Below are positions 33,163-42,330 of a stretch of DNA of 64,000 nucleotides, in pieces. The notes below the pieces were generated by a model. It did not search any database. It was not told the origin of the DNA and worked only from the letters and a program-made list of their open reading frames with translations. The first letter of the stretch is position 1. Every line of letters starts with the position of its first letter. The stretch comes from JAICUF01 sp038250675 (GTDB lineage: Bacteria > Gemmatimonadota > Gemmatimonadetes > Gemmatimonadales > GWC2-71-9), in assembly GCA_038250675.1 (NCBI GenBank), contig JBBSCB010000002.1, positions 133,649 through 197,648 on the forward strand, read 5' to 3'. The position numbers and the translations under genes were made by a program.

Positions 33163-34712
33163 TGCGTTCACGTGCGGTCGCCATTCTCGCCCTCGTCGCG
33201 GCCGCCGGGGCCTGCAAGAAGGCGCCACCTCCGCTGGCATATCAGGCGGTCCCGGTCGAGCGCCGCGACATCATCGTCTCCGCGCAGGCCGCCGGCGCGA
33301 TCCAGCCCGATACCACTGTCGAGGTGAAGTCGAAAGCCTCGGGCGAAGTGCTCCAGATGCTGGCCGAGACCGGCCAGGAGGTGAAGCAGGGCGATCTGCT
33401 GGTCAAGATCGACCCCCGCATCCCCCGCAACAACCTGGATCAGGCGCAGGCGGACCTCACGGTGGCGCGTGCCACCCTGGCCAACGCCACCGCCCAGAAG
33501 AAGCGGTCGGACGAGCTCTACAAGTCGCAGGCGATCACGCAGCAGGAGCACGAGCAGGCGGTGCTGGACTACGCCAACGCGCAGGCTGGCGTCATCCGCA
33601 GCACGGTCTCCGTGGAGAACGCCAAGATCCAGCTGGCGGACGCCAACGTGCGCGCGCCGACCAGCGGCACGATCATCGAGAAGGACGTCGAACGCGGCCA
33701 GCTCATCGCATCGGCCACGGGCAACGTGAGCGGCGGCACCACGCTCCTCAAGATGGCCAACCTCAGCCTGGTACAGGTGCTGGCCCAGGTGGACGAGACC
33801 GACATCGGCAAGATCAAGCCGGGCATGCCCGCGACGGTGACGGTGGACGCCTATCCCAACCGCCCGTTCGAGGGCACCGTCCTCAAAATCGAGCCGCAGG
33901 CGGTGGTGACCCAGAACGTCACGATGTTCCCGGTCCGCGTGCGGATCAACAATCAGTCGGGACTGCTGCGGCCCGGCATGAACACCGAAGTTCAGATTCA
34001 CATCGGCGAGCGTGACAGCGTGCTGGCGGTGCCCAACGCGGCGCTCCGCACCACCAAGGACGTGGGATCAGCCGCACAGGTCCTCGGGCTCTCGCCCGAG
34101 GACGTGCAGAAGCAGCTCGCGGCGCAGCCCGCGCCGCCGCCGCCCTCGGCCGCTCCGCAGAACGATTCGGCGAGCCGCGTGTCCATGGGCGCCACCACAC
34201 CCAGGGACTCCGCGGCCAAGGCGGGCGGCAATACGATGACCCTGCCCAACGGCGCCACCGTTGCACTGCCGCCTGGCGTCACTGCGGCACAGGTCCAGGC
34301 CATCATGCAGAAGCGCATCAGCGGCCAGCAGCCCACCGCCGAGGAGACGGCACTGCTCCGGAAGGTGTTCCAGTCGATGGGCGGCGGACGGGGCGGCAAC
34401 GGACGGGTGGGTGGCAACCGGCGCAACAACGCCGCGGACTTCGGCGGCGCCTACGTCGTGTTCATCAAGCGCGCGGGCCAGATCCTGCCGGTCAACATTC
34501 GGACCGGGCTCACCGACCTCGACTACAGTGAAGTGGTCAGCGGGCTGCAGGAAGGCGATTCGGTCCTCATGCTGCCCAGCGCGGGCATGATCCAGGCGCA
34601 GCAGGACATGAAGGAGCGGATCAACCGCGTGACCGGTGGCGGCGGCGTCCCCGGCATGAAGCAGCAGACGCCGACCACGCCGACCGCCCGCCCGAGCGGC
34701 GGAGGGAGGTAG
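33159..34712 (+). CDS. MacA/HlyD-type periplasmic adaptor lipoprotein with long insertion
   Basis: A 517-residue adaptor linking the MacB-type permease to TolC. The signal ends in a lipobox (AAAGAC, C19). Biotinyl-lipoyl halves flank a helical hairpin (~90-160: YKSQAITQQEHEQAVLDYANA), followed by NVRAPTSGTIIEKDVERGQ and a beta-barrel (~200-290). Residues ~300-428 are an Ala/Pro/Gly/Gln-rich insertion before the membrane-proximal domain resumes at AYVVFIKRAGQILPVNIRTG. Homologues are usually ~390 residues. The insertion contains a short helical segment (TAAQVQAIMQKRISGQQP). Confidence 0.92.
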   Translation: MMRSRAVAILALVAAAGACKKAPPPLAYQAVPVERRDIIVSAQAAGAIQPDTTVEVKSKASGEVLQMLAETGQEVKQGDLLVKIDPRIPRNNLDQAQADLTVARATLANATAQKKRSDELYKSQAITQQEHEQAVLDYANAQAGVIRSTVSVENAKIQLADANVRAPTSGTIIEKDVERGQLIASATGNVSGGTTLLKMANLSLVQVLAQVDETDIGKIKPGMPATVTVDAYPNRPFEGTVLKIEPQAVVTQNVTMFPVRVRINNQSGLLRPGMNTEVQIHIGERDSVLAVPNAALRTTKDVGSAAQVLGLSPEDVQKQLAAQPAPPPPSAAPQNDSASRVSMGATTPRDSAAKAGGNTMTLPNGATVALPPGVTAAQVQAIMQKRISGQQPTAEETALLRKVFQSMGGGRGGNGRVGGNRRNNAADFGGAYVVFIKRAGQILPVNIRTGLTDLDYSEVVSGLQEGDSVLMLPSAGMIQAQQDMKERINRVTGGGGVPGMKQQTPTTPTARPSGGGR

Positions 34713-34715
34713 TCC

Positions 34716-35927
34716 ATGCTGGTGGGAGAAACCGTCGCCGTCGCGTTCCAGTCCATCCGGGCCAACAAGCTCCGGGCCGGGCTGACCATGCTCGGCATCA
34801 TCATCGGCGTCGGCGCCGTGATCACGATGGTGGCGCTGGGGTCCGGCGCGCAGAAATCCATCGAGGACCGCATCGCGGCACTGGGCGCCAACATCCTGAC
34901 CGTCTATGCGGGCCAGGGCTTTCGCGGCGGCATCGGATTCAGCGACAAGACCCAGCTGACCACGGACGACTACGAGGCGCTCCGGCGTGACGCCAGGCTC
35001 ATCAAGGCGGTGGTGCCGGAGCTGCAGGGCAACCAGCAGGTGCAGTTCGGCGGCCAGAACATCAACACCACCGTGCTGGGCACCACCGCCGGCTATGTGC
35101 CGATGCACAACTACACGGTACCGTACGGCCGCATGTTCAGCGACGGCGACGACCAGGCGCGGCAGCGCTACGCCGTGCTTGGCGCGGCGATCCCGGAGAT
35201 GCTGGGCGGCAATCCGGCCGCGATGATCCACCAGACGATGCTCATCCGCGGCGTGCCGTTCGAGATCATCGGCGTGCTCAGCTCCAAGGGCGCGTCCGGC
35301 TTCTCCAATCCCGACGAGCAGATCATCATCCCGATCCAGACGGCGCAGTTCCGCATCTACGGGACCAAGCGGATCCGGTCGCTGTCGGTGCAGGTGGCCG
35401 ACAACGTGCCGCTCGAGTCGGGCATGGTGGACATGGAGCGGGTCCTGCGGCGCGAGCACAAGATCCGCCCCGGTGCCGACGACGACTTTCAGGTCCGCAA
35501 CCAGCAGGACTTCCTGGCGACGCAGCAGCAGGCCACCCAGGTCTTCACGTCACTGCTCGCCAGCATCGCAGCCGTCAGCCTCATCGTGGGCGGCATCGGC
35601 ATCATGAACATCATGCTGGTGTCCGTCACCGAGCGCACCCGGGAGATCGGCGTGCGGAAGGCGCTGGGTGCCACCCGGCTGAACATCATGCTCCAGTTCC
35701 TGATTGAAGCGCTGGTGCTCTGCCTGACCGGCGGCGCGATCGGCATCCTGCTGGGAGTGGGTGCGGCCGTCCTGCTCTCCCGGCTGGCCCAGTGGAACGT
35801 GCTCATTTCGCCGACGTCGATCGTGGTGGCCTTTGCCTTCAGCGCCATCATCGGGCTGTTCTTCGGCATCTGGCCGGCGCGGCGGGCGGCGAGTCTCGAT
35901 CCCATCGTGGCGCTGCGCTACGAATAG
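34716..35927 (+). CDS. MacB-type ABC transporter permease (FtsX family)
   Basis: A 403-residue permease with the four-helix MacB topology: TM1 at ~20-42 (LTMLGIIIGVGAVITMVAL), a large periplasmic MacB_PCD domain ~45-270, and TM2-4 at ~285-395. It contains the conserved GGIGIMNIMLVSVTERTREIGVRKALGA. With the separate ATPase, the adaptor and TolC it forms a complete tripartite exporter. Substrates of this class include macrolides, lipopeptides and signal peptides; the one here is unknown. RBS GGGAGG lies just before ATG 34716. Confidence 0.94.
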   Translation: MLVGETVAVAFQSIRANKLRAGLTMLGIIIGVGAVITMVALGSGAQKSIEDRIAALGANILTVYAGQGFRGGIGFSDKTQLTTDDYEALRRDARLIKAVVPELQGNQQVQFGGQNINTTVLGTTAGYVPMHNYTVPYGRMFSDGDDQARQRYAVLGAAIPEMLGGNPAAMIHQTMLIRGVPFEIIGVLSSKGASGFSNPDEQIIIPIQTAQFRIYGTKRIRSLSVQVADNVPLESGMVDMERVLRREHKIRPGADDDFQVRNQQDFLATQQQATQVFTSLLASIAAVSLIVGGIGIMNIMLVSVTERTREIGVRKALGATRLNIMLQFLIEALVLCLTGGAIGILLGVGAAVLLSRLAQWNVLISPTSIVVAFAFSAIIGLFFGIWPARRAASLDPIVALRYE

Positions 35928-35940
35928 CGCAGATGGGCGT

Positions 35941-35946
35941 TATCTT
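35941..35946 (+). promoter_or_regulatory. -10-like TATCTT, 8 nt before the DUF5916 start
   Basis: TATCTT is followed by 8 nt and the ATG at 35955, without a Shine-Dalgarno. A -35 is not recognisable. It suggests a leaderless secondary transcript starting at the DUF5916 gene. Confidence 0.4.
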
Positions 35947-35954
35947 CGACGCCC

Positions 35955-38225
35955 ATGAGCCTGCTTCCCCTGTTGTTGCTGCAGATCCAGGCCGCCGCAC
36001 CCGTTGTCGAGGGCCGCGGCGCGCCTGAGGTCTCGATCCCCCGTATCGAAGCCGAAATCGCCGTCGACGGCCGGCTGTCGGAACCGGTCTGGACCGCCGC
36101 CACCCGGCTGGGTGGCTTCTCCCAGTACCAGCCGGTCGACGGCCGCCCGGCCGAGGAACGGACCGACGTCCTGGTGTGGTACAGCCCCACCGCCATCTTC
36201 TTCGGCATCGTGGCGCACGATCGCAATCCCGGCTCCATCCGGGCCACCGTGGCCGACCGGGACCACATCGGCAACGACGACAACGTCACGATCTACCTGG
36301 ACACATTCAACGACCGGCGGCGGGCGTTCTTCTTTGGCGTCAATCCGCTGGGCGTGCAGGATGACGGCGTCCGGAGCGAGGGGGCCGGCACCGCGGCCGG
36401 GAACCTGGGCGGCGGCAACGTGGACCGGAACCCGGACTTCATCTACCAATCCCGCGGCCAGCTCACCGATTCGGGGTATGTGGTGGAAGTCCGCATCCCC
36501 TTCAAAAGCCTGCGCTTCCCCGGCAGCGGCGCGCAGCGCTGGGGCCTCAACATCGTGCGCGACATCAAGCGCACGGGCTACGAGGACACCTGGACCGACG
36601 CGCGGCGCGCCAACGCGAGCTTCCTCACGCAGAGCGGCACGATCACGGGACTGCATGACCTGCACCGCGGCGTGGTGACCGAAGTCCAGCCCTTCGTCAC
36701 CGCGACGGCCAATGGCGGGCCGAACGACGTCTCGGGCCGCTTCGAGCGCGACGCGATCAACCCCAGCGCCGGCGCCAATCTCAAGCTGGGCTTCACCAAC
36801 ATGGCGCTGGACGCCACCATCAACCCCGACTTCAGCCAGGTCGAGTCGGATGCGGGGCTGGTGACGGTCAACGAGCGCTTTGCGCTGTTCCTGCCGGAAC
36901 GGCGACCGTTCTTCCTCGAGGGGATCGAGCTGTTCTCCACGCCCAATCAGCTGGTGTACACCCGCCAGATCGCCGATCCGATCGGCGGCGCCAAGTTCAC
37001 CGGGAAGTTCGGGCGCTATAACATCGCCTACCTGGGCGCATTGGACGATGCCTCGCCCGACAATGCATTGTTCAACATCGTGCGCGTGCGGCGCGACCTG
37101 AGCCGCTCCTCGGCCACCGGCCTGACGTACACCGACCGGATCGCCGGCAGCGACTATAATCGCGTGCTCGCCGGCGACGCCCGGATCGTGTTTGCCCGGC
37201 TGTACTTTGTCCAGGCACAGCTCGGCGGGTCCTGGACCCGCGACACGGCCGGCACCAGAAAGGCGCCGATCTGGGAAGCCGAGTTCGACCGGACCGGGCG
37301 CGGCTGGGGCTTCAACTATCAGCTCAACGCGATCGGCTCCGAGTTCGAGACCCGGTCCGGCTTTGTTCCGCGCAACGACATGGTCTCCGCCCATGCCCTC
37401 AACCGCCTGACGTTCTACGGCGCGCGCGGAACGCTGGTGGAGAACTTCACGATCTTTGCTGGCCCCACCCGGATCTGGCGCTATCAGGACTTCGGCTCCC
37501 GCGCGCCGATCGAGGGCGATGATGCGTTCAACACGATGACGCGTTTTCGCGGCGGTTGGGCGCTTGATGCCAGCATCCGCCGCACGTTCGTGACCTACAA
37601 CGCGTCCGCCTATGCCGGCGTGACCGTGGGTGACAGCATCACGCCGTACCAGCCGCCCGCCCGCCTCGACAACGCGTTCACCACCAGCGTCCGGCTCGCC
37701 ACCCCCACGTTCCGGAGCTTCAACGCCGACCTTCGCCTGCAGCGGTCCGAAGTCGCGATCTTTCCCGAAGCGTCCGAGGGACGCGAGACCCGGGTCACCG
37801 CCAACCTCGAGTTGCGGCCGGCGGCCTCGGTCCGCGCGGGACTCTCGACCACGCTTTCGCGCATCACGCGGCGCCGGGACGGCAGCGAATTCGCACGGAC
37901 GCTGATCCCCCGGCTCCGGCTGGAGTATCAGCCCAGCCGGGCGTTGTTTTTTCGCGCCATCGGCGAATACCAGTCCGAGCGACGGGCCGCCCTGCGCGAC
38001 GGCGTCAGCGGTGTGCCATTGCTCGTAAACGGCGTGGTCCAGCCGGGCTCGGAGTCGGGGCGGTTTCGCCTCGACCTGCTGACATCGTACGAGCCGACCC
38101 CGGGCACCGTGGCGTTCCTGGGCTACGGTACCACGCTCCTGGGACCCAGCGCGACCGGCGTGAGCAGTCTGGTGCGCGCCGCCGATGGGTTCTTCGTCAA
38201 GCTGGCCTATCTGTTCCGGAGCTGA
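35955..38225 (+). CDS. DUF5916 outer-membrane protein with N-terminal CBM9-like domain
   Basis: A 756-residue protein. After a short hydrophobic N-terminus, residues ~25-215 are a carbohydrate-binding family 9-like sandwich (AEIAVDGRLSEPVWTAAT, YSPTAIFFGIVAHD). Residues ~225-756 match DUF5916, including NPDFSQVESDAGLVTVNERFALF and PERRPFFLEG, followed by a long series of amphipathic strands like a TonB-type barrel ending FVKLAYLFRS. The role is unknown; binding or transport of oligosaccharides is a common guess from the CBM9 fold. It is the last intact gene of the operon. Confidence 0.9.
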   Translation: MSLLPLLLLQIQAAAPVVEGRGAPEVSIPRIEAEIAVDGRLSEPVWTAATRLGGFSQYQPVDGRPAEERTDVLVWYSPTAIFFGIVAHDRNPGSIRATVADRDHIGNDDNVTIYLDTFNDRRRAFFFGVNPLGVQDDGVRSEGAGTAAGNLGGGNVDRNPDFIYQSRGQLTDSGYVVEVRIPFKSLRFPGSGAQRWGLNIVRDIKRTGYEDTWTDARRANASFLTQSGTITGLHDLHRGVVTEVQPFVTATANGGPNDVSGRFERDAINPSAGANLKLGFTNMALDATINPDFSQVESDAGLVTVNERFALFLPERRPFFLEGIELFSTPNQLVYTRQIADPIGGAKFTGKFGRYNIAYLGALDDASPDNALFNIVRVRRDLSRSSATGLTYTDRIAGSDYNRVLAGDARIVFARLYFVQAQLGGSWTRDTAGTRKAPIWEAEFDRTGRGWGFNYQLNAIGSEFETRSGFVPRNDMVSAHALNRLTFYGARGTLVENFTIFAGPTRIWRYQDFGSRAPIEGDDAFNTMTRFRGGWALDASIRRTFVTYNASAYAGVTVGDSITPYQPPARLDNAFTTSVRLATPTFRSFNADLRLQRSEVAIFPEASEGRETRVTANLELRPAASVRAGLSTTLSRITRRRDGSEFARTLIPRLRLEYQPSRALFFRAIGEYQSERRAALRDGVSGVPLLVNGVVQPGSESGRFRLDLLTSYEPTPGTVAFLGYGTTLLGPSATGVSSLVRAADGFFVKLAYLFRS

Positions 38226-38400
38226 TGCCGACGCCCACCGCGGACACCATCATCGTCGGTGCCGACGTTGCCGGGCTGGCGGCGGCGCCCACGCTCACGG
38301 CAGGCGGACGGCGCGTCGAGGGATTTCACGCGCCCGACCTGACGCGCATGAGCGTCCGCGCGCTGGGGTGCCATCCTGAGCGGCGGCAGGCGCCGATCGG
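38225..38400 (+). pseudogene. Remnant of an FAD/NAD(P)-dependent oxidoreductase N-terminus
   Basis: The ATG overlaps the DUF5916 stop (TGATG). The first 38 residues read like a Rossmann dinucleotide-binding start: TIIVGADVAGLAAAPTLTAGGRRVEGFHAPD. The glycine motif is damaged (GADVAG instead of GxGxAG). Similarity ends after this segment, and the frame then runs into the ClC gene on the other strand. An intact amine-oxidase-like enzyme would need over 300 more residues, so this is a 3'-deleted relic whose coupled start survives. Confidence 0.6.
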
Positions 38401-38406
38401 CGGTGT

Positions 38407-40368
38407 TCAGCGCGCCGCCACCTCGGCGGTCAGGTCATCGCGCTCCCGGGGTCCGGTGTCGGTCATGCCGAGCGCAGACACCCCTGTCAGCGTCCGCTCG
38501 TACGCCGCGAGAATGTGGGTGCGGGTGATCAGTCCGAGCAGCCGGCGCGTGCCCGGCTCGATGACCGGCACGGCGGTCGAGCCGCGGACGCCCAGGCGGC
38601 GGATCGTCTCCAGCAGCGTATCGGCCAGCGTTACCGCCTCGGTCTGAGTGACCAGATCGGCGGCGCAGAGCATGGCCGCCGGCTCGTGGTCCCGCGCAAC
38701 CCGCCCCAGGTGCGCCACGGTCACCACCCCCAGCAGAATTCCCCCCGCATTCACCACCGGGTAGGTCGTCTGGCCGCCGTGGCCCAGCCGCTCCAGCATC
38801 AGCGGCAGCGGCGCGTCGGCGAGGAAGACCAGTGGCTTGGGATCGAACGCATCGGAGACGCGGAGTCCCAGGAGCACATCGCGGTCGGTACCATGCTCGA
38901 GCCGCTCGCCGCGACGGCGCAGCCAGCCGCTGTAGAGGGAATCCGGCTCCAGCCGGCGGGCGATGTGGTGGGAGATGACCGTCGTAAGCATGAGCGGCAG
39001 CACGATGGCGTAGTCGTTGGTCATCTCGAAGACGATCAGGATGCCGGTGATGGGGGCGTCCGTGGCGCCCGCGATCAGCGCGCCCATGCCCACCAGCGCG
39101 TACGCCTCCGGATGGAGGTGCATCCCCGGAAAGAGTCCCGCCATCGCCACGCCGAACGCGCCGCCGGTGGCCGCACCGATGTAGAGCGAGGGCGTGAAGA
39201 CCCCGCCCGATCCACCGGTGTTGAGCGTCAGCGACGTCGCCACGATCTTGCCGATCGCGAGCAGGGCGAGCGAGTACCACGCCATCCGGCCGAACACCTC
39301 GAGGTGCACCGCGAGGTGCCCGTAGCCGACCAGCAGCCCGTGCGAGAGATAGACCAGGCCGCCCACAAGCAGGCCGCCGAGCGCGGGGAGCAGCGCACCG
39401 GGCAGTCGGCTCCGCCTGGCCCAGCTGTCGGTGTGGAAGTAGGCCCATACGAAGCACGCCGAGACGAGCCCGGCCACGACCCCGAGGAGCGGATAGATCA
39501 GGATGACTTCGCGCACCAGCGTGTAGCCGTACTCGTGTGGAATCGGGAATGCAGGGTGATTGCCGAAGAACGCGCGTGACACCACCGCCGCAACGACGCT
39601 GCTGACCACGACCGCCGGAAAGGCGGCGGCCGAGAACGATCCCAGGATCTCCTCGATGGCAAAGAAGGCGCCCGCCAGCGGCGCGTTGAACGCCGCCGAG
39701 ATGCCGGCCGCCGCGCCGGCTCCGACGAGCACCGTGATCCGGTCGGGGCCGAACCGGAAAACACGCCCCAGGAACGAGCCGATGGCGGAGCCGAGGACGG
39801 CGACCGGGCCTTCGCTGCCGGCCGATCCGCCACTGCCGATCGTGATGGCGCTGGCCGCGGTGCGGGCGAGTGCGGGTCGGGCGGGGACGTCGCCGCCGCG
39901 CCGGGCGACCGCGGCCTGCACGTCCGGCACGTTCATCCCTTCGTGACCGCGCCCAAAGCGCCGCATCACGAACCAGGCCGCCGCCAGCCCCGCGCCGGTG
40001 AGCAGCGGACGATAGGCGAGGAACGCGCCGCGGGGGAAGATCGTCCCGGGCCACCGGTAGAACAGGTAGAACGCCGCGTCGATCGCCTTGTAGAACCCCA
40101 CGACGCCAAGCGCGCCGCCAATACCGACGGCCACGCTGAATCCCAGCAGGATGCTGTTCTCGCTGAAGCCCAGCAAGTTGAACGCATCCACCAGGGTGTA
40201 CCACGCTCCGCGCGCCGCGTCCACCGGCTCCCCCACCACTTCGATGGCGCGGTGCGGTGCGCGGCGCGCGCGGCGCCACAGCTGCCGGATGACGCGCCAG
40301 ATGGTCTGCTTGGCGCGCTGCCGGGCGATTTCGGGATCTGAGTCTGTCGGAGGGCCCTGCACCGTCAT
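38407..40368 (-). CDS. ClC-family chloride channel/transporter with CBS domains
   Basis: A 653-residue membrane protein. The anion-pathway motifs are present: GSGGSAGSEGP (with the gating glutamate), GAGAAAGISAAFNAPLAGAFF, and GGSGGVFTPSLYIGAA. Two C-terminal CBS motifs follow (~525-640: TTYPVVNAGGILLGVV; STAVPVIEPGTRRLLGLITR), which usually bind adenine nucleotides for regulation. The conserved gating glutamate fits either an H+/Cl- exchanger or a channel. ATG 40368 is preceded by a GGAGAGAG ribosome site. The gene's 3' end meets the oxidoreductase remnant. Confidence 0.92.
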   Translation of the reverse strand: MTVQGPPTDSDPEIARQRAKQTIWRVIRQLWRRARRAPHRAIEVVGEPVDAARGAWYTLVDAFNLLGFSENSILLGFSVAVGIGGALGVVGFYKAIDAAFYLFYRWPGTIFPRGAFLAYRPLLTGAGLAAAWFVMRRFGRGHEGMNVPDVQAAVARRGGDVPARPALARTAASAITIGSGGSAGSEGPVAVLGSAIGSFLGRVFRFGPDRITVLVGAGAAAGISAAFNAPLAGAFFAIEEILGSFSAAAFPAVVVSSVVAAVVSRAFFGNHPAFPIPHEYGYTLVREVILIYPLLGVVAGLVSACFVWAYFHTDSWARRSRLPGALLPALGGLLVGGLVYLSHGLLVGYGHLAVHLEVFGRMAWYSLALLAIGKIVATSLTLNTGGSGGVFTPSLYIGAATGGAFGVAMAGLFPGMHLHPEAYALVGMGALIAGATDAPITGILIVFEMTNDYAIVLPLMLTTVISHHIARRLEPDSLYSGWLRRRGERLEHGTDRDVLLGLRVSDAFDPKPLVFLADAPLPLMLERLGHGGQTTYPVVNAGGILLGVVTVAHLGRVARDHEPAAMLCAADLVTQTEAVTLADTLLETIRRLGVRGSTAVPVIEPGTRRLLGLITRTHILAAYERTLTGVSALGMTDTGPRERDDLTAEVAAR

Positions 40369-40401
40369 CAATTCTCTCTCCACCACGCGGTTTCGGCATG
40401 C

Positions 40402-40407
40402 ATAATA
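40402..40407 (-). promoter_or_regulatory. -10 element TATTAT for the ClC gene
   Basis: On the minus strand TATTAT matches the consensus at 5 of 6 positions and would start transcription ~27 nt before the ClC ATG. No convincing -35 was found 16-18 bp upstream. Confidence 0.4.
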
Positions 40408-40515
40408 ACCGAGGCGCGACGAATCGGGCCCCCACCTGAAACCGGCCGCCATTCGGCGGCGTCCTGATATGAGGTCCCGCCGCCAACCTCGCCGTCAATT
40501 TTGCCGGAGCGCCCC

Positions 40516-41430
40516 GTGCCTCGAGCCGCCATACTCACCGCGATCGCGTGTCTTGCCCTGCTGGTTTCCCGCACGCCGGTCGTGGCGCAGATCCGCGCCG
40601 ACCCGCTCATCGCGCGGGCCGACAGCGCCGCCGCCGCCCGGGATGTGGGCCGCGCGGCCGCCCTGTATCAGCAGGCGCTCAAGCGAGCCCCCGACGACGG
40701 CGGCACCTGGATGAAGCTTGGCTCAGTTCAGTACGCCGCGGGGCAGTTCCGGGAGGCGGCGGCGTCCTTCCACCGGGCCTCGACCTACAAGGTGCCGTTC
40801 GCCATGTACAATGCGGCCGCATCCCTGGCACGCCTGGGAGATGGCGCTGGCGCGATCGCGCTGCTCGATACCGTCGCCCAGAACGGCTTCACCCTGGTCC
40901 AGCTCATCCGGAACGACAGCGATTTTGTGGCGCTGCGCGCCGATCCGGCCTTCGTGGCGGTGGTGGATCACGTGCAGCGCAACGCCACGCCCTGCGCCGC
41001 CGAGCCCAAGGCGCGCCAGCTCGACTTCTGGGTCGGCGACTGGACCGTGTCCCGCGGCAGCACGCAGGTCGGCACCAGCAGCGTGCAGCTCATCCTCGGC
41101 TCCTGCGTCGTGCTGGAAAACTGGTCCGGCCGCTACGGCGACACCGGCAAGAGCTTCAACGTGTACGACGCGAGTCGCGACGAGTGGCAGCAGTACTGGG
41201 TGGCCGATCGAATGCAGGGCTCCGTCTTCTACACGCAGGGCGTCTACATCGATGGCCGGCTCCAGTATCGCCATGCGGAGTCGCGCCAGCCGGACGGATC
41301 GACGTTGCTGCGCCGCCTGGCGTTCTTCAACCTGGATCCCGATCATGTCCGCCAGTTTGCCGAAAAGTCGACCGACGGCGGAACGACCTGGACGCCGGAG
41401 TACGACTTTCTCTACACCCGGAAGCGCTGA
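40516..41430 (+). CDS. Exported TPR protein with C-terminal DUF1579-like domain
   Basis: A 304-residue protein with a signal peptide (~1-25, ending VVAQ). Two tetratricopeptide-like repeats follow (~35-105: DVGRAAALYQQALKRAPDDGGTW, AGQFREAAASFHRAS). The C-terminal half begins LDFWVGDWTV and ends in DFLYTRKR, the pattern of DUF1579-type lipocalin-like domains (VLENWSGRYGDTGKSFNVYD). Start GTG 40516 has GGAG at 40506-40509. Function unknown; the fold suggests binding of a small ligand in the periplasm. Confidence 0.82.
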   Translation: MPRAAILTAIACLALLVSRTPVVAQIRADPLIARADSAAAARDVGRAAALYQQALKRAPDDGGTWMKLGSVQYAAGQFREAAASFHRASTYKVPFAMYNAAASLARLGDGAGAIALLDTVAQNGFTLVQLIRNDSDFVALRADPAFVAVVDHVQRNATPCAAEPKARQLDFWVGDWTVSRGSTQVGTSSVQLILGSCVVLENWSGRYGDTGKSFNVYDASRDEWQQYWVADRMQGSVFYTQGVYIDGRLQYRHAESRQPDGSTLLRRLAFFNLDPDHVRQFAEKSTDGGTTWTPEYDFLYTRKR

Positions 41431-41505
41431 GGCCGGCCCTGCTGGCGCGACGGCGGTCCGGGCGGTAGCGTTGCTGATTCCCCAACCCGCAGCGCGGAGG
41501 TGTTG

Positions 41506-42330
41506 ATGGAGTCGGCCCGCGACACACCGGCTGACGTGCCGCTCGACCCGCAGGCAGCGATGGCGCCGTCGGCGATGCCCCGGGCGGTGACGCCGCCGGC
41601 CGAAGCCACATCCGCCGATGCCGGCCCACCCGATACGCTGGCGCCCGTAGCCGAGTCGTCCCCGCGGGGTGTCCACCGGCATCACTGGATCGTGCGCCTG
41701 ACCCACTGGGTCAACGCGATCGCGCTGACCGGCCTCATCGCCAGCGGCCTTCAGATCTACGAGGCGTTTCCCCATTTTGGGCAGAAGGGCAACGTCTACG
41801 GCGTACCCAATCCGTTCGACATGACCACGTTTCCACGGTGGTCCCGGCTCGGCGGCTGGCTGGCGGGCGGACTCAACTGGCATTTTGCGCTGGCCTGGGT
41901 CTTCGTCGGCAGCGGGCTCCTGTACCTGGGTTACATGCTGGCGTCGGCCGAGTGGCGAACCCTCGTGTTCCGGCCCCGCGACATCGGCCCGGCCGTGCAG
42001 ATGCAGCGGTACTATCTGCACCTCCGCCGCGATCACCCGGCGCAGGGCAAGCACAACGCGCTGCAGAAGGGCGCGTACACGTTTATCCTGGCGCTGGGCG
42101 TGCTGAGCGTGCTGACCGGCTTTGCGGTGTACAAGCCGGTGCAGCTGCCGGGGCTGGTGACGCTGTTCGGCGGCTACGAGCTGGCGCGGTACTGGCACTT
42201 CGTCGCCGTCTGGCTCTTCGTGGCCTTCACCCTGGTGCACGTGATCCTGGTTGTCGTCGTTGACCCGGCGTCGCTTCGCGGCATGATCACCGGCTGGTAC
42301 CGGGGGAGATTTCCGAGCCATGGCGCCTGA
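41506..42330 (+). CDS. Cytochrome b561-type membrane subunit
   Basis: A 274-residue protein: ~60-residue Ala/Pro-rich N-terminus, then a di-haem cytochrome b domain with about four helices. Candidate haem ligands are histidines in RLTHWVNAIAL (~H67), LNWHFALAWV, YWHFVAVWL and TLVHVILVV. The next gene overlaps by 11 bp and encodes a Tat-exported molybdopterin oxidoreductase, so this subunit should carry electrons between the quinone pool and that enzyme, as MsrQ does for MsrP. RBS GCGGAGG (41494-41500) supports ATG 41506 over GTG 41500 and TTG 41503. Confidence 0.88.
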   Translation: MESARDTPADVPLDPQAAMAPSAMPRAVTPPAEATSADAGPPDTLAPVAESSPRGVHRHHWIVRLTHWVNAIALTGLIASGLQIYEAFPHFGQKGNVYGVPNPFDMTTFPRWSRLGGWLAGGLNWHFALAWVFVGSGLLYLGYMLASAEWRTLVFRPRDIGPAVQMQRYYLHLRRDHPAQGKHNALQKGAYTFILALGVLSVLTGFAVYKPVQLPGLVTLFGGYELARYWHFVAVWLFVAFTLVHVILVVVVDPASLRGMITGWYRGRFPSHGA

